A stretch of DNA of 64,000 nt. Source: Paracoccus isoporae (GTDB taxonomy: Bacteria; Pseudomonadota; Alphaproteobacteria; Rhodobacterales; Rhodobacteraceae). How positions within the stretch are numbered: the stretch's first letter is position 1; every line of letters starts with the position of its first letter. Below the pieces are notes generated by a model. It saw nothing but the letters and a program-made list of their open reading frames with translations. It was not told the DNA's origin and ran no database searches. The translations under genes and the position numbers were made by a program. Where the stretch lies: assembly GCF_900101865.1 (NCBI RefSeq), contig NZ_FNAH01000003.1:62001-126000 (forward strand), in the 5' to 3' direction. Shown piece after piece: positions 35,087-44,890 of this stretch.

Positions 35087-35872
35087 TCAGAGATCAAAGC
35101 TGGCGAATACCGGCACATGATCGGACGGGCTGTCCCAGCCGCGCACAGGCCGCAACACGCGGCTGCCATGCCCGGCATTGCTGATATCCGGCGTGGCCCA
35201 GATATGATCCAGCCTGCGCCCGCGATCCGAGGCGTCCCAGTCGCGGTTGCGGTACGACCACCAACTGTAAAGCTGTCCCTCGGGGATGTCCTGCCGGGTG
35301 ATGTCCACCCAGCGTCCGGCGTCTTGCGCCTCGGACAGATGCGCGACCTCGATCGGGGTGTGGCTGACCACCTTCAGCAATTGCTTATGCGACCACACGT
35401 CGTCCTCGCGCGGGGCGATGTTGAAGTCACCCACCATGATAGAGCGGGCGGGCCGGTCCTCGTGGAACACGTCGCGCATCTCGGTCAGGAAATCGAGCTT
35501 CTGGCCGAATTTCTCGTTGACCTCGCGGTCGGGAATGTCGCCGCCTGCCGGAATGTAGAAGTTATGGATCACAACGCCGTTTTCCAGCCGCGCCGCGACA
35601 TGGCGGGCATGGCCCAGCCGGGCATAGTCGCGGTCGCCTGCATCCTCGACCGGCAGGCGCGACAGGATGGCGACGCCGTTATAGCCCTTCTGGCCACGCG
35701 CCACGATGTGATCGTATCCGAGCGCACGGAACCCCTCGGTCGGGATCTTCTCGACCGGCGATTTGCACTCCTGCAGGCACAATATGTCAGGTGCCTCCTC
35801 GCGCAGCAGCCGTTCGACCAGCCCGGCGCGCAGCCGGACGGAGTTGATGTTCCAGGTGGCGATGGTGAACAT
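35087..35872 (-). CDS. xthA: Exodeoxyribonuclease III
   Basis: 261-residue Mg2+-dependent AP endonuclease/3'-5' exonuclease for base-excision repair. ATWNINSVRLR, CLQECKSP with the metal-binding Glu, GDFNIAPREDDVW, RLDHIWATPD and the catalytic SDHVPV are all present. Stands alone between the thioredoxin operon and the divergent MFS gene. Confidence 0.93.
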   Translation of the reverse strand: MFTIATWNINSVRLRAGLVERLLREEAPDILCLQECKSPVEKIPTEGFRALGYDHIVARGQKGYNGVAILSRLPVEDAGDRDYARLGHARHVAARLENGVVIHNFYIPAGGDIPDREVNEKFGQKLDFLTEMRDVFHEDRPARSIMVGDFNIAPREDDVWSHKQLLKVVSHTPIEVAHLSEAQDAGRWVDITRQDIPEGQLYSWWSYRNRDWDASDRGRRLDHIWATPDISNAGHGSRVLRPVRGWDSPSDHVPVFASFDL

Positions 35873-36001
35873 GGACTATCCTTCCGTCAGGGCGCAGACC
35901 CTAGCGAGCCTGTCCCTGACTGTCGAGACCGGCGAAAATTCCCTTTGCCCGCCCCGGCTTGGCCGATACAAGGCGCATGCAGAAAGCAGGAACGGAACCG
36001 G

Positions 36002-37318
36002 ATGAAGATCACGATTGACGAGGCGCTGTCGCGCGGCGGCGCAGGTATTTTCCAGAAGCGGCTGCTGCTGATTTTCGGGCTGGTCTGGGCGGCGGACGCG
36101 ATGCAGGTCATCGCGGTCGGCTTCGCCGCGCCATCCGTCGCGGTGACATTCGGGCTGGAGCGGGCGATGGCGCTTCAGATCGGCACCATGTTCTTCCTGG
36201 GCATGTTCGTCGGGGCCTTCGTCTTCGGCCGCGTCGCCGACGTGATGGGCCGGCGCAACGTGCTGCTGCTGACCGTGGCGGCGGATGCGGTGTTCGGGCT
36301 CGCCTCGGTCTTTGCGGGCGATTTCACGTTGCTGCTGTTCCTGCGCTTCCTGACCGGGATCGCGGTGGGCGGCACGCTGCCGGTCGATTACGCGATGATG
36401 GCCGAATTCCTGCCGCCCAAGAATCGCGGCCGCTGGCTGGTGCTGCTGGAAGGGTTCTGGGCCATCGGCACCATCGTCGTGGCGCTGACGGCATGGATCG
36501 CCTCCGCCTACGGGGCCGAGGCGCCCTGGCGGTGGATCTTCCTGGTCGCCGCCCTGCCCGCGCTGATCGGCATCTTCCTGCGGATCTGGGTGCCCGAATC
36601 GCCGATGTATCTGCTGCGCAAGGGGCGGCAGGACGATGCGCGCCGGGTGGTGAACCGGGTTCTGGCAACGAACGGGGCCGAGAAACTGCCCCATGACACC
36701 GAGCTGACCCTGACTGCCCCGCCCGAAGGCGCGCCCGGCTCGATCTTTTCGGGCAGCCTGCTGATGCGGACGACCGGGATCATGGCGGTCTGGTTCCTGG
36801 TATCGCTGTCCTATTATGGCGTGTTTATCTGGGTGCCCGGCTGGCTGGCGGCCGAGGGCATGGGCTGGGTGCGAGGCTACGGATTCCTGGTCATCCTCGC
36901 CCTGGCGCAGATCCCCGGCTATGCGCTGGCGGCGTACGGGGTCGAACGCTGGGGCCGGCGGGCAACGCTGATGGGGTTCCTGCTGGCTTCGGCCGCTGGC
37001 TGTTTCCTGTTCACCCTGTCGCTCAACCCCGCGCTCGTCGCGCTGTCGCTGATCCTGATGAGCTTCGCGCTGCTGGGAAGCTGGGGTGCGCTTTACGCCT
37101 TCACGCCAGAGCTTTACCCGACCAATCTGCGCGGCACCGGGATGGGCACGGCCTCGGCCATCGCCCGGCTGGGCGGGCTGTTCGCGCCGACACTGCTGAC
37201 CTTCGCCTTCGCGCGTGGCTTCGGCTTCGCCATCGGGGTATTCGCGATCCTGCTGGTGCTGGGGGCGGCCGCGCTGCTGCTGGTGCGCACCGAGACCCGC
37301 GACCGCGCCATCGGCTGA
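36002..37318 (+). CDS. MFS transporter (sugar/SV2-like)
   Basis: 438-residue transporter with twelve predicted helices. MFS motifs: GRVADVMGRRNVLLL after helix 2, RFLTGIAVGGTLPVDYAMMAEFLPPKNRGRW in helices 4-5 and WVPESPMYLLRKG after helix 6, which resemble the SP/SV2 group that includes niacin and aromatic-acid carriers. Substrate unknown. The open frame runs upstream from 35075 antisense to xthA, but the ATG at 36002 gives the conventional N-terminus. Convergent with the response-regulator gene. Confidence 0.87.
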   Translation: MKITIDEALSRGGAGIFQKRLLLIFGLVWAADAMQVIAVGFAAPSVAVTFGLERAMALQIGTMFFLGMFVGAFVFGRVADVMGRRNVLLLTVAADAVFGLASVFAGDFTLLLFLRFLTGIAVGGTLPVDYAMMAEFLPPKNRGRWLVLLEGFWAIGTIVVALTAWIASAYGAEAPWRWIFLVAALPALIGIFLRIWVPESPMYLLRKGRQDDARRVVNRVLATNGAEKLPHDTELTLTAPPEGAPGSIFSGSLLMRTTGIMAVWFLVSLSYYGVFIWVPGWLAAEGMGWVRGYGFLVILALAQIPGYALAAYGVERWGRRATLMGFLLASAAGCFLFTLSLNPALVALSLILMSFALLGSWGALYAFTPELYPTNLRGTGMGTASAIARLGGLFAPTLLTFAFARGFGFAIGVFAILLVLGAAALLLVRTETRDRAIG

Positions 37319-37348
37319 CGCGGCCGGCATCGTCCAGGTCGACCCATG

Positions 37349-37376
37349 AAAAAAGGCCCCGGCTTGCGCCGGGGCC
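37349..37376 (-). terminator. Intrinsic terminator of the response-regulator gene
   Basis: Perfect 9-bp stem GGCCCCGGC/GCCGGGGCC (37355-37363 and 37368-37376) with a TTGC loop and, on the minus strand, a T6 tract (37349-37354). Textbook Rho-independent terminator for the minus strand, about 100 bp beyond the gene stop. It may also slow + strand read-through from the MFS gene. Confidence 0.85.
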
Positions 37377-37474
37377 AGTCCGAGACAGGGAGGGTGTGGC
37401 CGTATCCCCGAACCACTGGGCTTCGCGGCTACAACCCTAAGCCGCAGAGCCGGTTCCGCCCCCGCCCTGATTTT

Positions 37475-38161
37475 TCACGCCACCAGCCGGTAGCCGCCGC
37501 TTTCCGTGACCAGAAGCCGCGCGTTCGAGGGATCCGGCTCGATCTTCTGGCGCAGGCGATAGATATGCGTCTCCAGCGTGTGGGTGGTGACGCCGGCGTT
37601 ATAGCCCCAGACCTCGTGCAGCAGCACGTCCCGCGCAACGACCCCATCCTGTGCGCGATAAAGGAATTTCAGGATATTCGTCTCCTTCTCGGTCAGGCGG
37701 ATCTTCCGGTCCTTTTCATCGACCAGCATCTTCATCGCCGGCTTGAACGTGTAGGGGCCAAGCTGAAAGATCGCGTCTTCGGACTGTTCATGGGTGCGAA
37801 GCTGCGCACGCAGCCGCGCCAGCAGCACCGGAAACTTGAACGGCTTGGTGATGTAGTCATTCGCCCCGCTGTCCAGCCCCAGGATGGTGTCGGCATCGGT
37901 GTCATGCCCGGTCAGCATGACGATCGGGCATTTCACGCCCTGCTTGCGCAGCCGCTTGCACAGCTCGCGCCCGTCCGTGTCGGGCAGGCCCACATCCAGC
38001 ACGACGAGATCGAAGATGGCCCCCTTGGTCTTTTCGACCGCCTCGGCCCCCGTGCCCGCCTCGAACACGTCGAACTCCTCGGTCGCGACCATCTGCTCGG
38101 CCAGGGCCTCGCGCAGATCTTCCTCATCGTCCACCAGCAAAATCTTCTTCAAACCGGCCAT
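37475..38161 (-). CDS. OmpR-family response regulator, CenR-like
   Basis: 228-residue two-component regulator: receiver domain (residues about 6-118) with the acidic pair Asp11/Asp12 and phosphoacceptor Asp56 (VVLDVGLPDTDGREL), the conserved ITKPF lysine, and a C-terminal winged helix ending LETHIYRLRQKIEPDPSNARLLVTESGGYRLVA. The receiver sequence resembles CenR, the essential envelope regulator of Caulobacter and Rhodobacter; this is a resemblance from memory. No histidine kinase is adjacent, also typical of CenR. The ATG at 38161 is chosen over upstream codons that lack similarity. It has a strong terminator. Confidence 0.88.
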   Translation of the reverse strand: MAGLKKILLVDDEEDLREALAEQMVATEEFDVFEAGTGAEAVEKTKGAIFDLVVLDVGLPDTDGRELCKRLRKQGVKCPIVMLTGHDTDADTILGLDSGANDYITKPFKFPVLLARLRAQLRTHEQSEDAIFQLGPYTFKPAMKMLVDEKDRKIRLTEKETNILKFLYRAQDGVVARDVLLHEVWGYNAGVTTHTLETHIYRLRQKIEPDPSNARLLVTESGGYRLVA

Positions 38162-38265
38162 GCTCTTGCCTCCTTTGGCGTTGTCCCGCAGAAGCTGGCT
38201 TGCGCGCGCCGCCCCGTCCAGCGATGTTGCAAATTCCTCACGCGCTGTTGTCGCGGGAGCCAGAA

Positions 38266-39345
38266 ATGTTTCAGTTTGTTTCAACAATGAGCCTGCTGCC
38301 GACCCTGTCCGAACGAATTTCCCGCGCCCGCGCCGAGCTGCGCATGGGGCTGGCCATCGGCATGGATGGATGGCTGGTGGCGGCGATCGAGACGCTGCGC
38401 CCCGACCGTCTGGCAGCGCTGCGCGCGGCGGGGGAAGTGGCCGTCACCCTGACCGCGCGCCGGGCCGAGACGCTGAAGATCCGGGTCTATGACGGCGATC
38501 TGGCACGGATCGAGATGCCGGGCGCGGCGGATCTTCCCTGGCTGCGCGCCGTGGCCGATCCCTCCGCCGATCTGATGACGCCGATGAAGGGCCCGTTCAG
38601 CAGCCTGCGGGGAGGCGATACCACCCCGCATCTGGCCGCGATCCTGCTGGCCAAGTCGGCCCAGCTTCTGCCCGCACTCGTCATGGTCCGCGCCGACGTG
38701 CCTGCGGAGCTCTCGCGCCTGTCCGCCCGGCCAGTGATCGACGCACTCGCGCAGGAGGCGCTGCTGCACCCGGTCGCCGCCGCCCGTCTGCCGCTGGAGG
38801 CTTCGGAACAGTCGCGCCTGCACATTTTCCGCCCCGAAGACGGCGCGGCCGAGCATTACGCGGTCGAGATCGGTCAGCCCCGGCGAGACGGGACCCCGCT
38901 GGTCCGGCTGCATTCCGCCTGTTTCACCGGCGACGTTCTGGGCAGCCTGAAATGCGATTGCGGGCCGCAGCTTCATGCCGCGCTTGCCGGCATGGGTGCG
39001 CTTGGCGAAGGCGTGCTGCTCTATCTCAACCAGGAAGGGCGCGGCATCGGGCTGGCCAACAAGATGCGCGCTTACGGTCTGCAGAATCAGGGCTTCGACA
39101 CGGTAGAGGCCAATCACCGGCTGGGATTCGAGGATGACGAGCGCGACTTCCGCATCGGCGCCGCGCTGCTGCGCGAAATGGGATTCTCCCGCGTCCGGCT
39201 GATGACCAACAATCCGCGCAAGGTGGCGATGCTGCAATCACACGGCATCGAGGTGGTCGAGCGTGTCCCGCTGATCCTGCCCGCAAACCGGTTCAATCGC
39301 GCCTACCTGGCCACGAAGGCCGAGAAATCGGGCCATCTGCTGTGA
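38266..39345 (+). CDS. ribA: GTP cyclohydrolase II with N-terminal extension
   Basis: 359-residue enzyme that opens GTP to 2,5-diamino-6-ribosylamino-pyrimidinone 5'-phosphate for riboflavin synthesis. The C-terminal 200 residues carry the zinc site CFTGDVLGSLKCDC, QEGRGIGLANKMRAYGLQ, EANHRLGFEDDERDFRIGA and LMTNNPRKVAML. About 150 N-terminal residues have no counterpart in the 196-residue E. coli enzyme; they lack the DHBP-synthase catalytic acidic motifs. The ATG at 38266 follows GGGAG with a 6-nt spacing; 38287 is an alternative. It overlaps the L,D-transpeptidase gene by 4 nt. Confidence 0.9.
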   Translation: MFQFVSTMSLLPTLSERISRARAELRMGLAIGMDGWLVAAIETLRPDRLAALRAAGEVAVTLTARRAETLKIRVYDGDLARIEMPGAADLPWLRAVADPSADLMTPMKGPFSSLRGGDTTPHLAAILLAKSAQLLPALVMVRADVPAELSRLSARPVIDALAQEALLHPVAAARLPLEASEQSRLHIFRPEDGAAEHYAVEIGQPRRDGTPLVRLHSACFTGDVLGSLKCDCGPQLHAALAGMGALGEGVLLYLNQEGRGIGLANKMRAYGLQNQGFDTVEANHRLGFEDDERDFRIGAALLREMGFSRVRLMTNNPRKVAMLQSHGIEVVERVPLILPANRFNRAYLATKAEKSGHLL

Positions 39346-39890
39346 GCCCGGCCGACATCGTGCTGACGCCCGCGGGGCTGCGATTCCTTGGCCGGCACCT
39401 GCCCTGCAGCATCGGGCGCGGCGGCGTGACAAAGGCCAAGGCAGAAGGCGACGGTGCCACGCCTTCGGGCATCCACGCCGTGACCGCCTGCTGGTACCGG
39501 CCCGACCGGATCGCCCGGCCCGCGCCCTGGGCCGTGCCCATCGGACCGGTTGACCTGTGGTGCGATGCCTCGGGCCACCCGGACTATAACCGCCATGTGC
39601 GCGCGCCCTTCGCGGCCAGCCACGAAACCCTGCGCCGCGCCGATCCGCTCTACGACATCGTGCTGACGACCGACTGGAACTGGCCCGCCGCCGTACCGGG
39701 CATGGGATCGGCGATCTTCCTGCATCAATGGCGCAGACCGGGCTATGCCACGGCAGGCTGCATCGCGATGGCGCGCCGGGATCTGGTCTGGCTGGCCGCG
39801 CGCGCGGCCCCCGGCACGCGGATCATCGTGCCGGATGCGATCCCGAAACATGACGGCCCGCGCGGTGCGGCGGCCGACACACGCGTCTAG
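39342..39890 (+). CDS. YkuD-domain L,D-transpeptidase-like protein
   Basis: 182-residue YkuD-fold protein. The active-site motif is IFLHQWRRPGYATAGCIAM (His followed by T-A-G-C with the catalytic Cys). Such stand-alone domains form 3,3-crosslinks or attach ligands to peptidoglycan. No signal peptide is visible, which is odd for a periplasmic enzyme but common in this short subgroup. Coupled to ribA by a 4-nt overlap; its end overlaps the YggS gene end by 4 bp on the opposite strand. Confidence 0.82.
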   Translation: MSPADIVLTPAGLRFLGRHLPCSIGRGGVTKAKAEGDGATPSGIHAVTACWYRPDRIARPAPWAVPIGPVDLWCDASGHPDYNRHVRAPFAASHETLRRADPLYDIVLTTDWNWPAAVPGMGSAIFLHQWRRPGYATAGCIAMARRDLVWLAARAAPGTRIIVPDAIPKHDGPRGAAADTRV

Positions 39891-40549
39891 CCCTTGGCGG
39901 AATAATCCCGCGCGCCGAAAATGGCGCTGCCCACCCGGATATGCGTCGCCCCCTCGGCAATGGCGGATTCGAAATCCGCGCTCATCCCCATCGACAGGCC
40001 CGGCAGACCCTCACTCTCGGCCAGCCGACGCAGCAGGCGGAAATGCGGCGTCGAGTCCCCGGATTCGGGCGGGATGCACATGAGGCCCTGCGGATTCAGG
40101 CCGAGTGCGCGGATCTGTTCCAGAAACCCGGCCAGCTCATCCGGCAGGATCCCCGCCTTCTGCGGCTCATCGCCGGTATTGATTTGCACGAACAGCTCCG
40201 GCGCCGTGCCATGCGCCTCGATCGCCGCGACCAGCTTGCGGGCCAGCGACATGCGATCCAGCGTGTGGATGGCGTCGAACAGCCCGACCGCGGCCTTGGC
40301 CTTGTTCGATTGCAGCGGTCCGATCATGTGCAGCCTGACGCCGGGATGCCTGCCCTTCCAGCCCGGCCATTTGCCCTGCGCCTCCTGCACGTAATTCTCG
40401 CCGAAGACGCGATGGCCCGCCGCCAGCACCGCCTCGACGCGCGCATCGGGCTGGACCTTGCTCACCGCGATCAGCTCCACCGCGCCCTCGGCCCGTCCGG
40501 CCGCCTGTTCCGCCGCCCGGACGCGGTCGATGATCTCGTTCAATCCCAT
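39887..40549 (-). CDS. YggS-family PLP homeostasis protein
   Basis: 220-residue PLP-binding protein of the YggS/PROSC family. The PLP lysine is Lys31 in AVSKVQP; FGENYVQEA, HMIGPLQSNKAKAAVGLFDAIHTLDR and SMGMSADFESAIAEGATHIRVGSAIFG are diagnostic. It buffers pyridoxal phosphate and amino-acid pools rather than catalysing a known reaction. The ATG at 40549 begins the conserved N-terminus; the frame is open upstream into the porin gene without similarity. Confidence 0.92.
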   Translation of the reverse strand: MGLNEIIDRVRAAEQAAGRAEGAVELIAVSKVQPDARVEAVLAAGHRVFGENYVQEAQGKWPGWKGRHPGVRLHMIGPLQSNKAKAAVGLFDAIHTLDRMSLARKLVAAIEAHGTAPELFVQINTGDEPQKAGILPDELAGFLEQIRALGLNPQGLMCIPPESGDSTPHFRLLRRLAESEGLPGLSMGMSADFESAIAEGATHIRVGSAIFGARDYSAKG

Positions 40550-40569
40550 GCCGGGACCGTCCCAAAAGA

Positions 40570-40596
40570 AAAGAGCGGGCGCAAGGCCCGCTCTTT
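40570..40596 (-). terminator. Intrinsic terminator of the porin gene
   Basis: AAAGAGCGGGC (40570-40580), loop GCAAG, GCCCGCTCTTT (40586-40596): an 11-bp perfect stem flanked on the minus strand by TTCTTTT. It lies 25 bp past the porin stop, between that gene and the yggS start. Confidence 0.88.
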
Positions 40597-40620
40597 CCGA
40601 ATATTCGTTCGATCGTGGGA

Positions 40621-41544
40621 TCAGAAGTTGAACTTGATGCCCATGTCCGAACGGATGTTCTCGTTGTAGCCACGCTCGATCGAGCCGGCCAGGATGGCGC
40701 CGCCCAGGTCGTACTTGGCACCGATACCGAACGCGTTGTCGGTGGCGTTGCCCGGCGCGTCGTTGTTGGCGATGTAGGCCGACAGGGTGGTCATCGGCGC
40801 AACTTCGTAGTCGCCGTACAGCACGACGGTCTGGCTGTCGAACGCGGTCGGGCCGTTGTCCAGCCAGTTCAGACCGATGCCGTTCGAGGTGCCCGGCATG
40901 GTGTAGTAGGCGCCGACGAAGTACTGATCGTTGTTGTCGATGCCAGCGCCGTTCTGAACGGCAGCAGCGGACAGCTGGATCTGGTTCCATTCGTAGTCGA
41001 TCGAGATGCCGACTTCTTCCGACGAACCGATCGGCGAACCCGCGGTCTGGTCGGGATCGACATAGGACAGACGACCGGTGAAGCCACCGACGCTGTACTC
41101 GGCTGCAACGCCCATGCGGTCATTCTCGACGCCGTAGCCGCCGGTGCTGAACGCGTAGAACGAACCCTGAGTGTTGCCGTAGGAACGGCTGATCAGGCCG
41201 ACTTCCGATTCGTACAGCAGGCCGACCGAGTCGAACGCGGTGCCGACGTTACCCATGGAGACGGTCAGACCGCCCGAGGTCACGTAGACATAGCCCGGCG
41301 AGGTGGTCGAGTTCGAGTTGCCGTCGTCGTACTGCAGACGAACGCGGGCACCGAAATCAACGCCCTGATCGGTGGTGGTCGAACCATCGATGTTGAAGCG
41401 GACGCGGGTGTCGATCTGCGCTTCTTCGGTACGACCTTCCTGATAGTCGATCGCGGCGCGGCCGTAGCCCGAAATGGTGACGTCAGCGGCGGCGACGCCA
41501 GCCGACATGACCAGAGCGGTGGTCGCGAACAGAGTCTTTTTCAT
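40621..41544 (-). CDS. Outer-membrane porin
   Basis: 307-residue gram-negative porin of the Rhodobacter/Paracoccus type: signal peptide MKKTLFATTALVMSAGVAAA, mature start DVTISGYGRAAIDYQ, alternating amphipathic beta strands rich in Gly, Tyr and Asn, and a terminal aromatic SDMGIKFNF for BAM recognition. It forms a 16-strand trimeric diffusion channel. GAGGGA precedes the ATG and a strong terminator follows, consistent with high expression. Codons look more restricted than in neighbouring genes (GAC/GAA/CTG-biased), as expected for an abundant protein. Confidence 0.93.
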   Translation of the reverse strand: MKKTLFATTALVMSAGVAAADVTISGYGRAAIDYQEGRTEEAQIDTRVRFNIDGSTTTDQGVDFGARVRLQYDDGNSNSTTSPGYVYVTSGGLTVSMGNVGTAFDSVGLLYESEVGLISRSYGNTQGSFYAFSTGGYGVENDRMGVAAEYSVGGFTGRLSYVDPDQTAGSPIGSSEEVGISIDYEWNQIQLSAAAVQNGAGIDNNDQYFVGAYYTMPGTSNGIGLNWLDNGPTAFDSQTVVLYGDYEVAPMTTLSAYIANNDAPGNATDNAFGIGAKYDLGGAILAGSIERGYNENIRSDMGIKFNF

Positions 41545-41806
41545 GGTGTTCCCTCTTGTCTCTCGGTGTTCCCCCCAGAACCGCGTTTCTGCGGCTTGGG
41601 TATGGGGAAGGTGTCGCCCTTTCGTCCCGTCAATGCAATTAAAAGGCCTTTCACATTACGGGATTGCCCGATTTGTGGTGCACATTGGTCACACTGAACG
41701 CGGGGGTTCTGCACGGGCGGAACTGCGGGAAAAGCTTGTCCGTGGCGGCTGTTCCGGGCTAATGAGCGGCAAGACCTTCGGGCATCACCAGTATAAGGAC
41801 TCCGCC
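41545..41806. promoter_or_regulatory. 262-bp divergent region upstream of the porin and DUF3576 genes
   Basis: A locally AT-richer segment (about 41625-41700) probably holds the porin promoter on the minus strand. A small hairpin CCGC-GTTTCT-GCGG (near 41581-41594) lies in the porin 5' leader. I could not identify confident -35/-10 boxes or a known regulator site. Confidence 0.45.
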
Positions 41807-42286
41807 ATGATCCGTTTTGCGCTCCGTGCCACCGCGACCCTCGCGATGACCCTGTCGCTGGCGGCATGCGGCGGCGGCGGACTGTTCGGGGGTGGCGACC
41901 GCAGCGGGCCGCAGGCCCTGCAGCGCGAGGACCCGGGCGAGACCACGATCTGGGATGTGTTCGGCAATCGCAGCAACGCCAACACCGCCGTCGCGGTGAA
42001 CAAATATCTGTGGAATGCCAGCCTCGACGTGCTGAACTTCCTGCCGATCCAGTCGGTCGACCCCTTTACCGGGGTGATCGTCACCGGCTACGGCACCCCG
42101 CCCGGCGGCGGGCGCAGCTATCGCGCCACGATCCAGGTCACCGATCCGGCGCTCGACGCGCGCTCGCTGAAACTGTCGCTGCAGGGCGCGGGCGGGGCGG
42201 CCATCGCGCCGGGCACGGTGCGCGCGGTGGAGGACGCCATCCTGACCCGCGCCCGCCAGCTTCGCGTGGCCGACGGGCGGCTGTAA
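41807..42286 (+). CDS. DUF3576-family lipoprotein
   Basis: 159-residue lipoprotein with a lipobox ending in LSLAAC (Cys21) followed by a Gly-rich tether. The body (ETTIWDVFGNRSNANTAVAVNKYLWNASLDVLNFLPIQSVDPFTGVIVTGYG, residues about 45-97) is the signature of DUF3576, a family restricted largely to alphaproteobacteria. Function unknown; its location before leuS-lptE suggests an envelope role. The ATG at 41807 starts the signal peptide; the open frame upstream overlaps the porin gene. Confidence 0.88.
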   Translation: MIRFALRATATLAMTLSLAACGGGGLFGGGDRSGPQALQREDPGETTIWDVFGNRSNANTAVAVNKYLWNASLDVLNFLPIQSVDPFTGVIVTGYGTPPGGGRSYRATIQVTDPALDARSLKLSLQGAGGAAIAPGTVRAVEDAILTRARQLRVADGRL

Positions 42287-42352
42287 CTAGGGACTTACTT
42301 CTCGGACAGGCCAGCGTTAAACCCTTCGGGCAATACCATGCCCGGAGTCACC

Positions 42353-44890
42353 ATGTCCTACCACCCCGCAACCAGCGAACCGCATTGGCAGCAGGCCTGG
42401 GCCGATGCCGAGAGCTTCAGGGCCGTGCGGGACGAACGCCCGAAATACTACGTGCTGGAGATGTTCCCCTATCCGTCCGGGCGCATCCATATGGGCCATG
42501 TGCGCAACTACACCATGGGCGACGTGGTGGCGCGGTTCAAACGCGCGCAGGGGTTTTCGGTGCTGCATCCGATGGGATGGGATGCGTTCGGGATGCCGGC
42601 CGAAAACGCCGCGATGGAACAGGGCGGCCATCCGCGCGACTGGACCTATGGCAACATCGCGACCATGCGCGATCAGTTGAAACCGCTGGGCCTGTCGATC
42701 GACTGGAGCCGCGAATTTGCCACCTGCGACGACGATTATGTCGCGCAGCAGCAGGCGCTGTTTCTGGATTTCCTCGACGCCGGGCTGATCACCCGCAAAT
42801 CGGCGCAGGTGAACTGGGACCCGGTCGACATGACCGTGCTGGCCAATGAGCAGGTCATCGACGGCAAGGGCTGGCGCTCCGGCGCGCCGGTAGAGCGCAA
42901 GGAGCTGACGCAGTGGTTCTTTCGCATCTCGGATTACTCGGACGAGCTGCTGTCAGCGATTGACGGGCTCGACGGCTGGCCGGAAAAGGTCCGGCTGATG
43001 CAACAGAACTGGATCGGCAAGTCGCGCGGCTTGCAGTTCCGTTTCCAAACCGTGGACGCGCCCGACGGGTTCGATGAGATCGAGGTCTACACCACCCGCC
43101 CCGATACGCTGATGGGGGCGAGTTTCGTGGCCCTGTCGCCCGATCATCCGATGGTCAAGCAGCTGGCCGCGGGCAATGCCGAAATCGCCGCTTTCATCGA
43201 GGAATGCCGCCGCATCGGCACCACCGAGGAAGCCATCGAAACCGCCCCGAAAATGGGCTTCGACACCGGGCTGAGCGTCACCCATCCGCTCGATCCCGAC
43301 TGGAAGCTGCCGATCTGGATCGCGAATTTCGTGCTGATGGATTACGGCACCGGCGCGATTTTCGGCTCCCCGGCCCATGACGAGCGCGACCACGAATTCG
43401 CCACCAAATACGGCCTGCCGATTCGCGCGACCTTCGGTGAAAAGGGGATGGACCTTGCCGCCGCCGACGGGATGGTGGCAAAGGCACCCTATGTGCCGCT
43501 GAAATCCGAAACGGTCAGCTATGTGCGCGGCTTCTCCGGCCAGCCGGAGCAGAGCGGCGAGGCCGCCGTGACCGCCGCCATCGCCCATGCCGAGGAGCAG
43601 GGTTACGGCGAGGGCGTGACGAAATATCGCTTGCGGGACTGGGGCATCTCGCGCCAGCGCTACTGGGGCTGCCCGATCCCGGTCGTGCATTGCGATAGCT
43701 GCGGCACCGTGCCCGAGGCGAAGGAGAATCTGCCGGTGCTGCTGCCGCAGGATGTCAGCTTCGACCAGCCCGGCAACCCGCTGGACCGGCACCCGTCCTG
43801 GCGGCAGGCGAGCTGCCCCGAATGCGGCGGTGCGGCCACGCGCGAGACCGACACGATGGACACCTTCGTCGATTCGTCGTGGTATTACGCCCGCTTCACC
43901 TCGCCCCACGCGGCGACGCCCACCGACCGGGCGGATGCCGATTACTGGATGAATGTGGACCAGTATATCGGCGGGATCGAACATGCGATCCTGCATCTGC
44001 TCTATTCCCGATTCTTCGCCCGCGCGATGGTGAAAACCGGCCATCTGCCCGAACAGGCCAAGGAACCTTTCGATGCGCTGTTCACCCAGGGCATGGTCAC
44101 GCATGAGATTTACATGACCCGCGACGCGCGCGGCCGGCCGGTCTATCACCTGCCAGAGGATGTGACCGACGGCACTCTCGCGGATGGCACGGCGGTCGAG
44201 GTGATTCCCTCGGCCAAGATGTCGAAATCCAAGAAAAACGTCGTGGACCCGGTCAATATCGTCGCCAGTTTCGGCGCCGACACCGCCCGCTGGTTCATGC
44301 TGTCCGACAGCCCGCCTGAACGTGACGTGGAATGGACCTCCGCCGGGGCCGAGGCGGCGTATAAATTCCTCTCCCGCCTCTGGCGCCTGGCCGATGACGC
44401 GCCCGAAGGCGGCGACGATCCCGAGCTGACCCGAAGCGCCCATCGCGCCATCGCCGATGTCACGAAATCCATCGAAAGCTTCGCCTTCAACAAGGCGGTC
44501 GCGAAGCTCTATGAACTCGCCAACGCCGTCGGCAAATCGAAGGCGGGCGGCGAGGCGCGGCGCGAGGTGCTGCGGATCACCGCGCAGCTTCTGGCGCCCA
44601 TGGTGCCGCATCTGGCCGAGGAGATATGGGCCAAATCCGGCGGCATCGGGCTGGTGGTGGATGCTGGCTGGCCCAAGGCCGATCCGGCATTGCTGGTCGA
44701 TGACACCGTGACCCTGCCCATCCAGATCAACGGCAAGCGGCGCGCGGAGATCAGCGTCGCCAAAGACATGCCCAAGGACGAGATCGAATCGCTCGTCCTT
44801 GCCGACGAGACGGTGCAGAAATTCCTGGACGGCGCCGCGCCGAAAAAGCTGATCGTGGTGACGGGGCGGATCGTCAATGTCGTGGCGTAG
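42353..44890 (+). CDS. leuS: Leucyl-tRNA synthetase
   Basis: 845-residue class Ia aminoacyl-tRNA synthetase charging tRNA-Leu. The HIGH motif is HMGH (about residue 45), the CP1 editing domain occupies about 220-400, a zinc-finger-like insertion follows ([18 protein letters not shown]), and KMSKS appears as [13 protein letters not shown] (about residue 622). The ATG at 42353 has CGGAG at 7 nt; 42338 is possible but less well placed. It overlaps lptE by 14 nt. Confidence 0.95.
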   Translation: MSYHPATSEPHWQQAWADAESFRAVRDERPKYYVLEMFPYPSGRIHMGHVRNYTMGDVVARFKRAQGFSVLHPMGWDAFGMPAENAAMEQGGHPRDWTYGNIATMRDQLKPLGLSIDWSREFATCDDDYVAQQQALFLDFLDAGLITRKSAQVNWDPVDMTVLANEQVIDGKGWRSGAPVERKELTQWFFRISDYSDELLSAIDGLDGWPEKVRLMQQNWIGKSRGLQFRFQTVDAPDGFDEIEVYTTRPDTLMGASFVALSPDHPMVKQLAAGNAEIAAFIEECRRIGTTEEAIETAPKMGFDTGLSVTHPLDPDWKLPIWIANFVLMDYGTGAIFGSPAHDERDHEFATKYGLPIRATFGEKGMDLAAADGMVAKAPYVPLKSETVSYVRGFSGQPEQSGEAAVTAAIAHAEEQGYGEGVTKYRLRDWGISRQRYWGCPIPVVHCDSCGTVPEAKENLPVLLPQDVSFDQPGNPLDRHPSWRQASCPECGGAATRETDTMDTFVDSSWYYARFTSPHAATPTDRADADYWMNVDQYIGGIEHAILHLLYSRFFARAMVKTGHLPEQAKEPFDALFTQGMVTHEIYMTRDARGRPVYHLPEDVTDGTLADGTAVEVIPSAKMSKSKKNVVDPVNIVASFGADTARWFMLSDSPPERDVEWTSAGAEAAYKFLSRLWRLADDAPEGGDDPELTRSAHRAIADVTKSIESFAFNKAVAKLYELANAVGKSKAGGEARREVLRITAQLLAPMVPHLAEEIWAKSGGIGLVVDAGWPKADPALLVDDTVTLPIQINGKRRAEISVAKDMPKDEIESLVLADETVQKFLDGAAPKKLIVVTGRIVNVVA

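Noticed and set aside
35876..37330. 484-codon open frame antisense to the MFS gene
   Set aside because: Pro/Gln/Arg-rich shadow of a transporter gene; no ribosome-binding site or family similarity.
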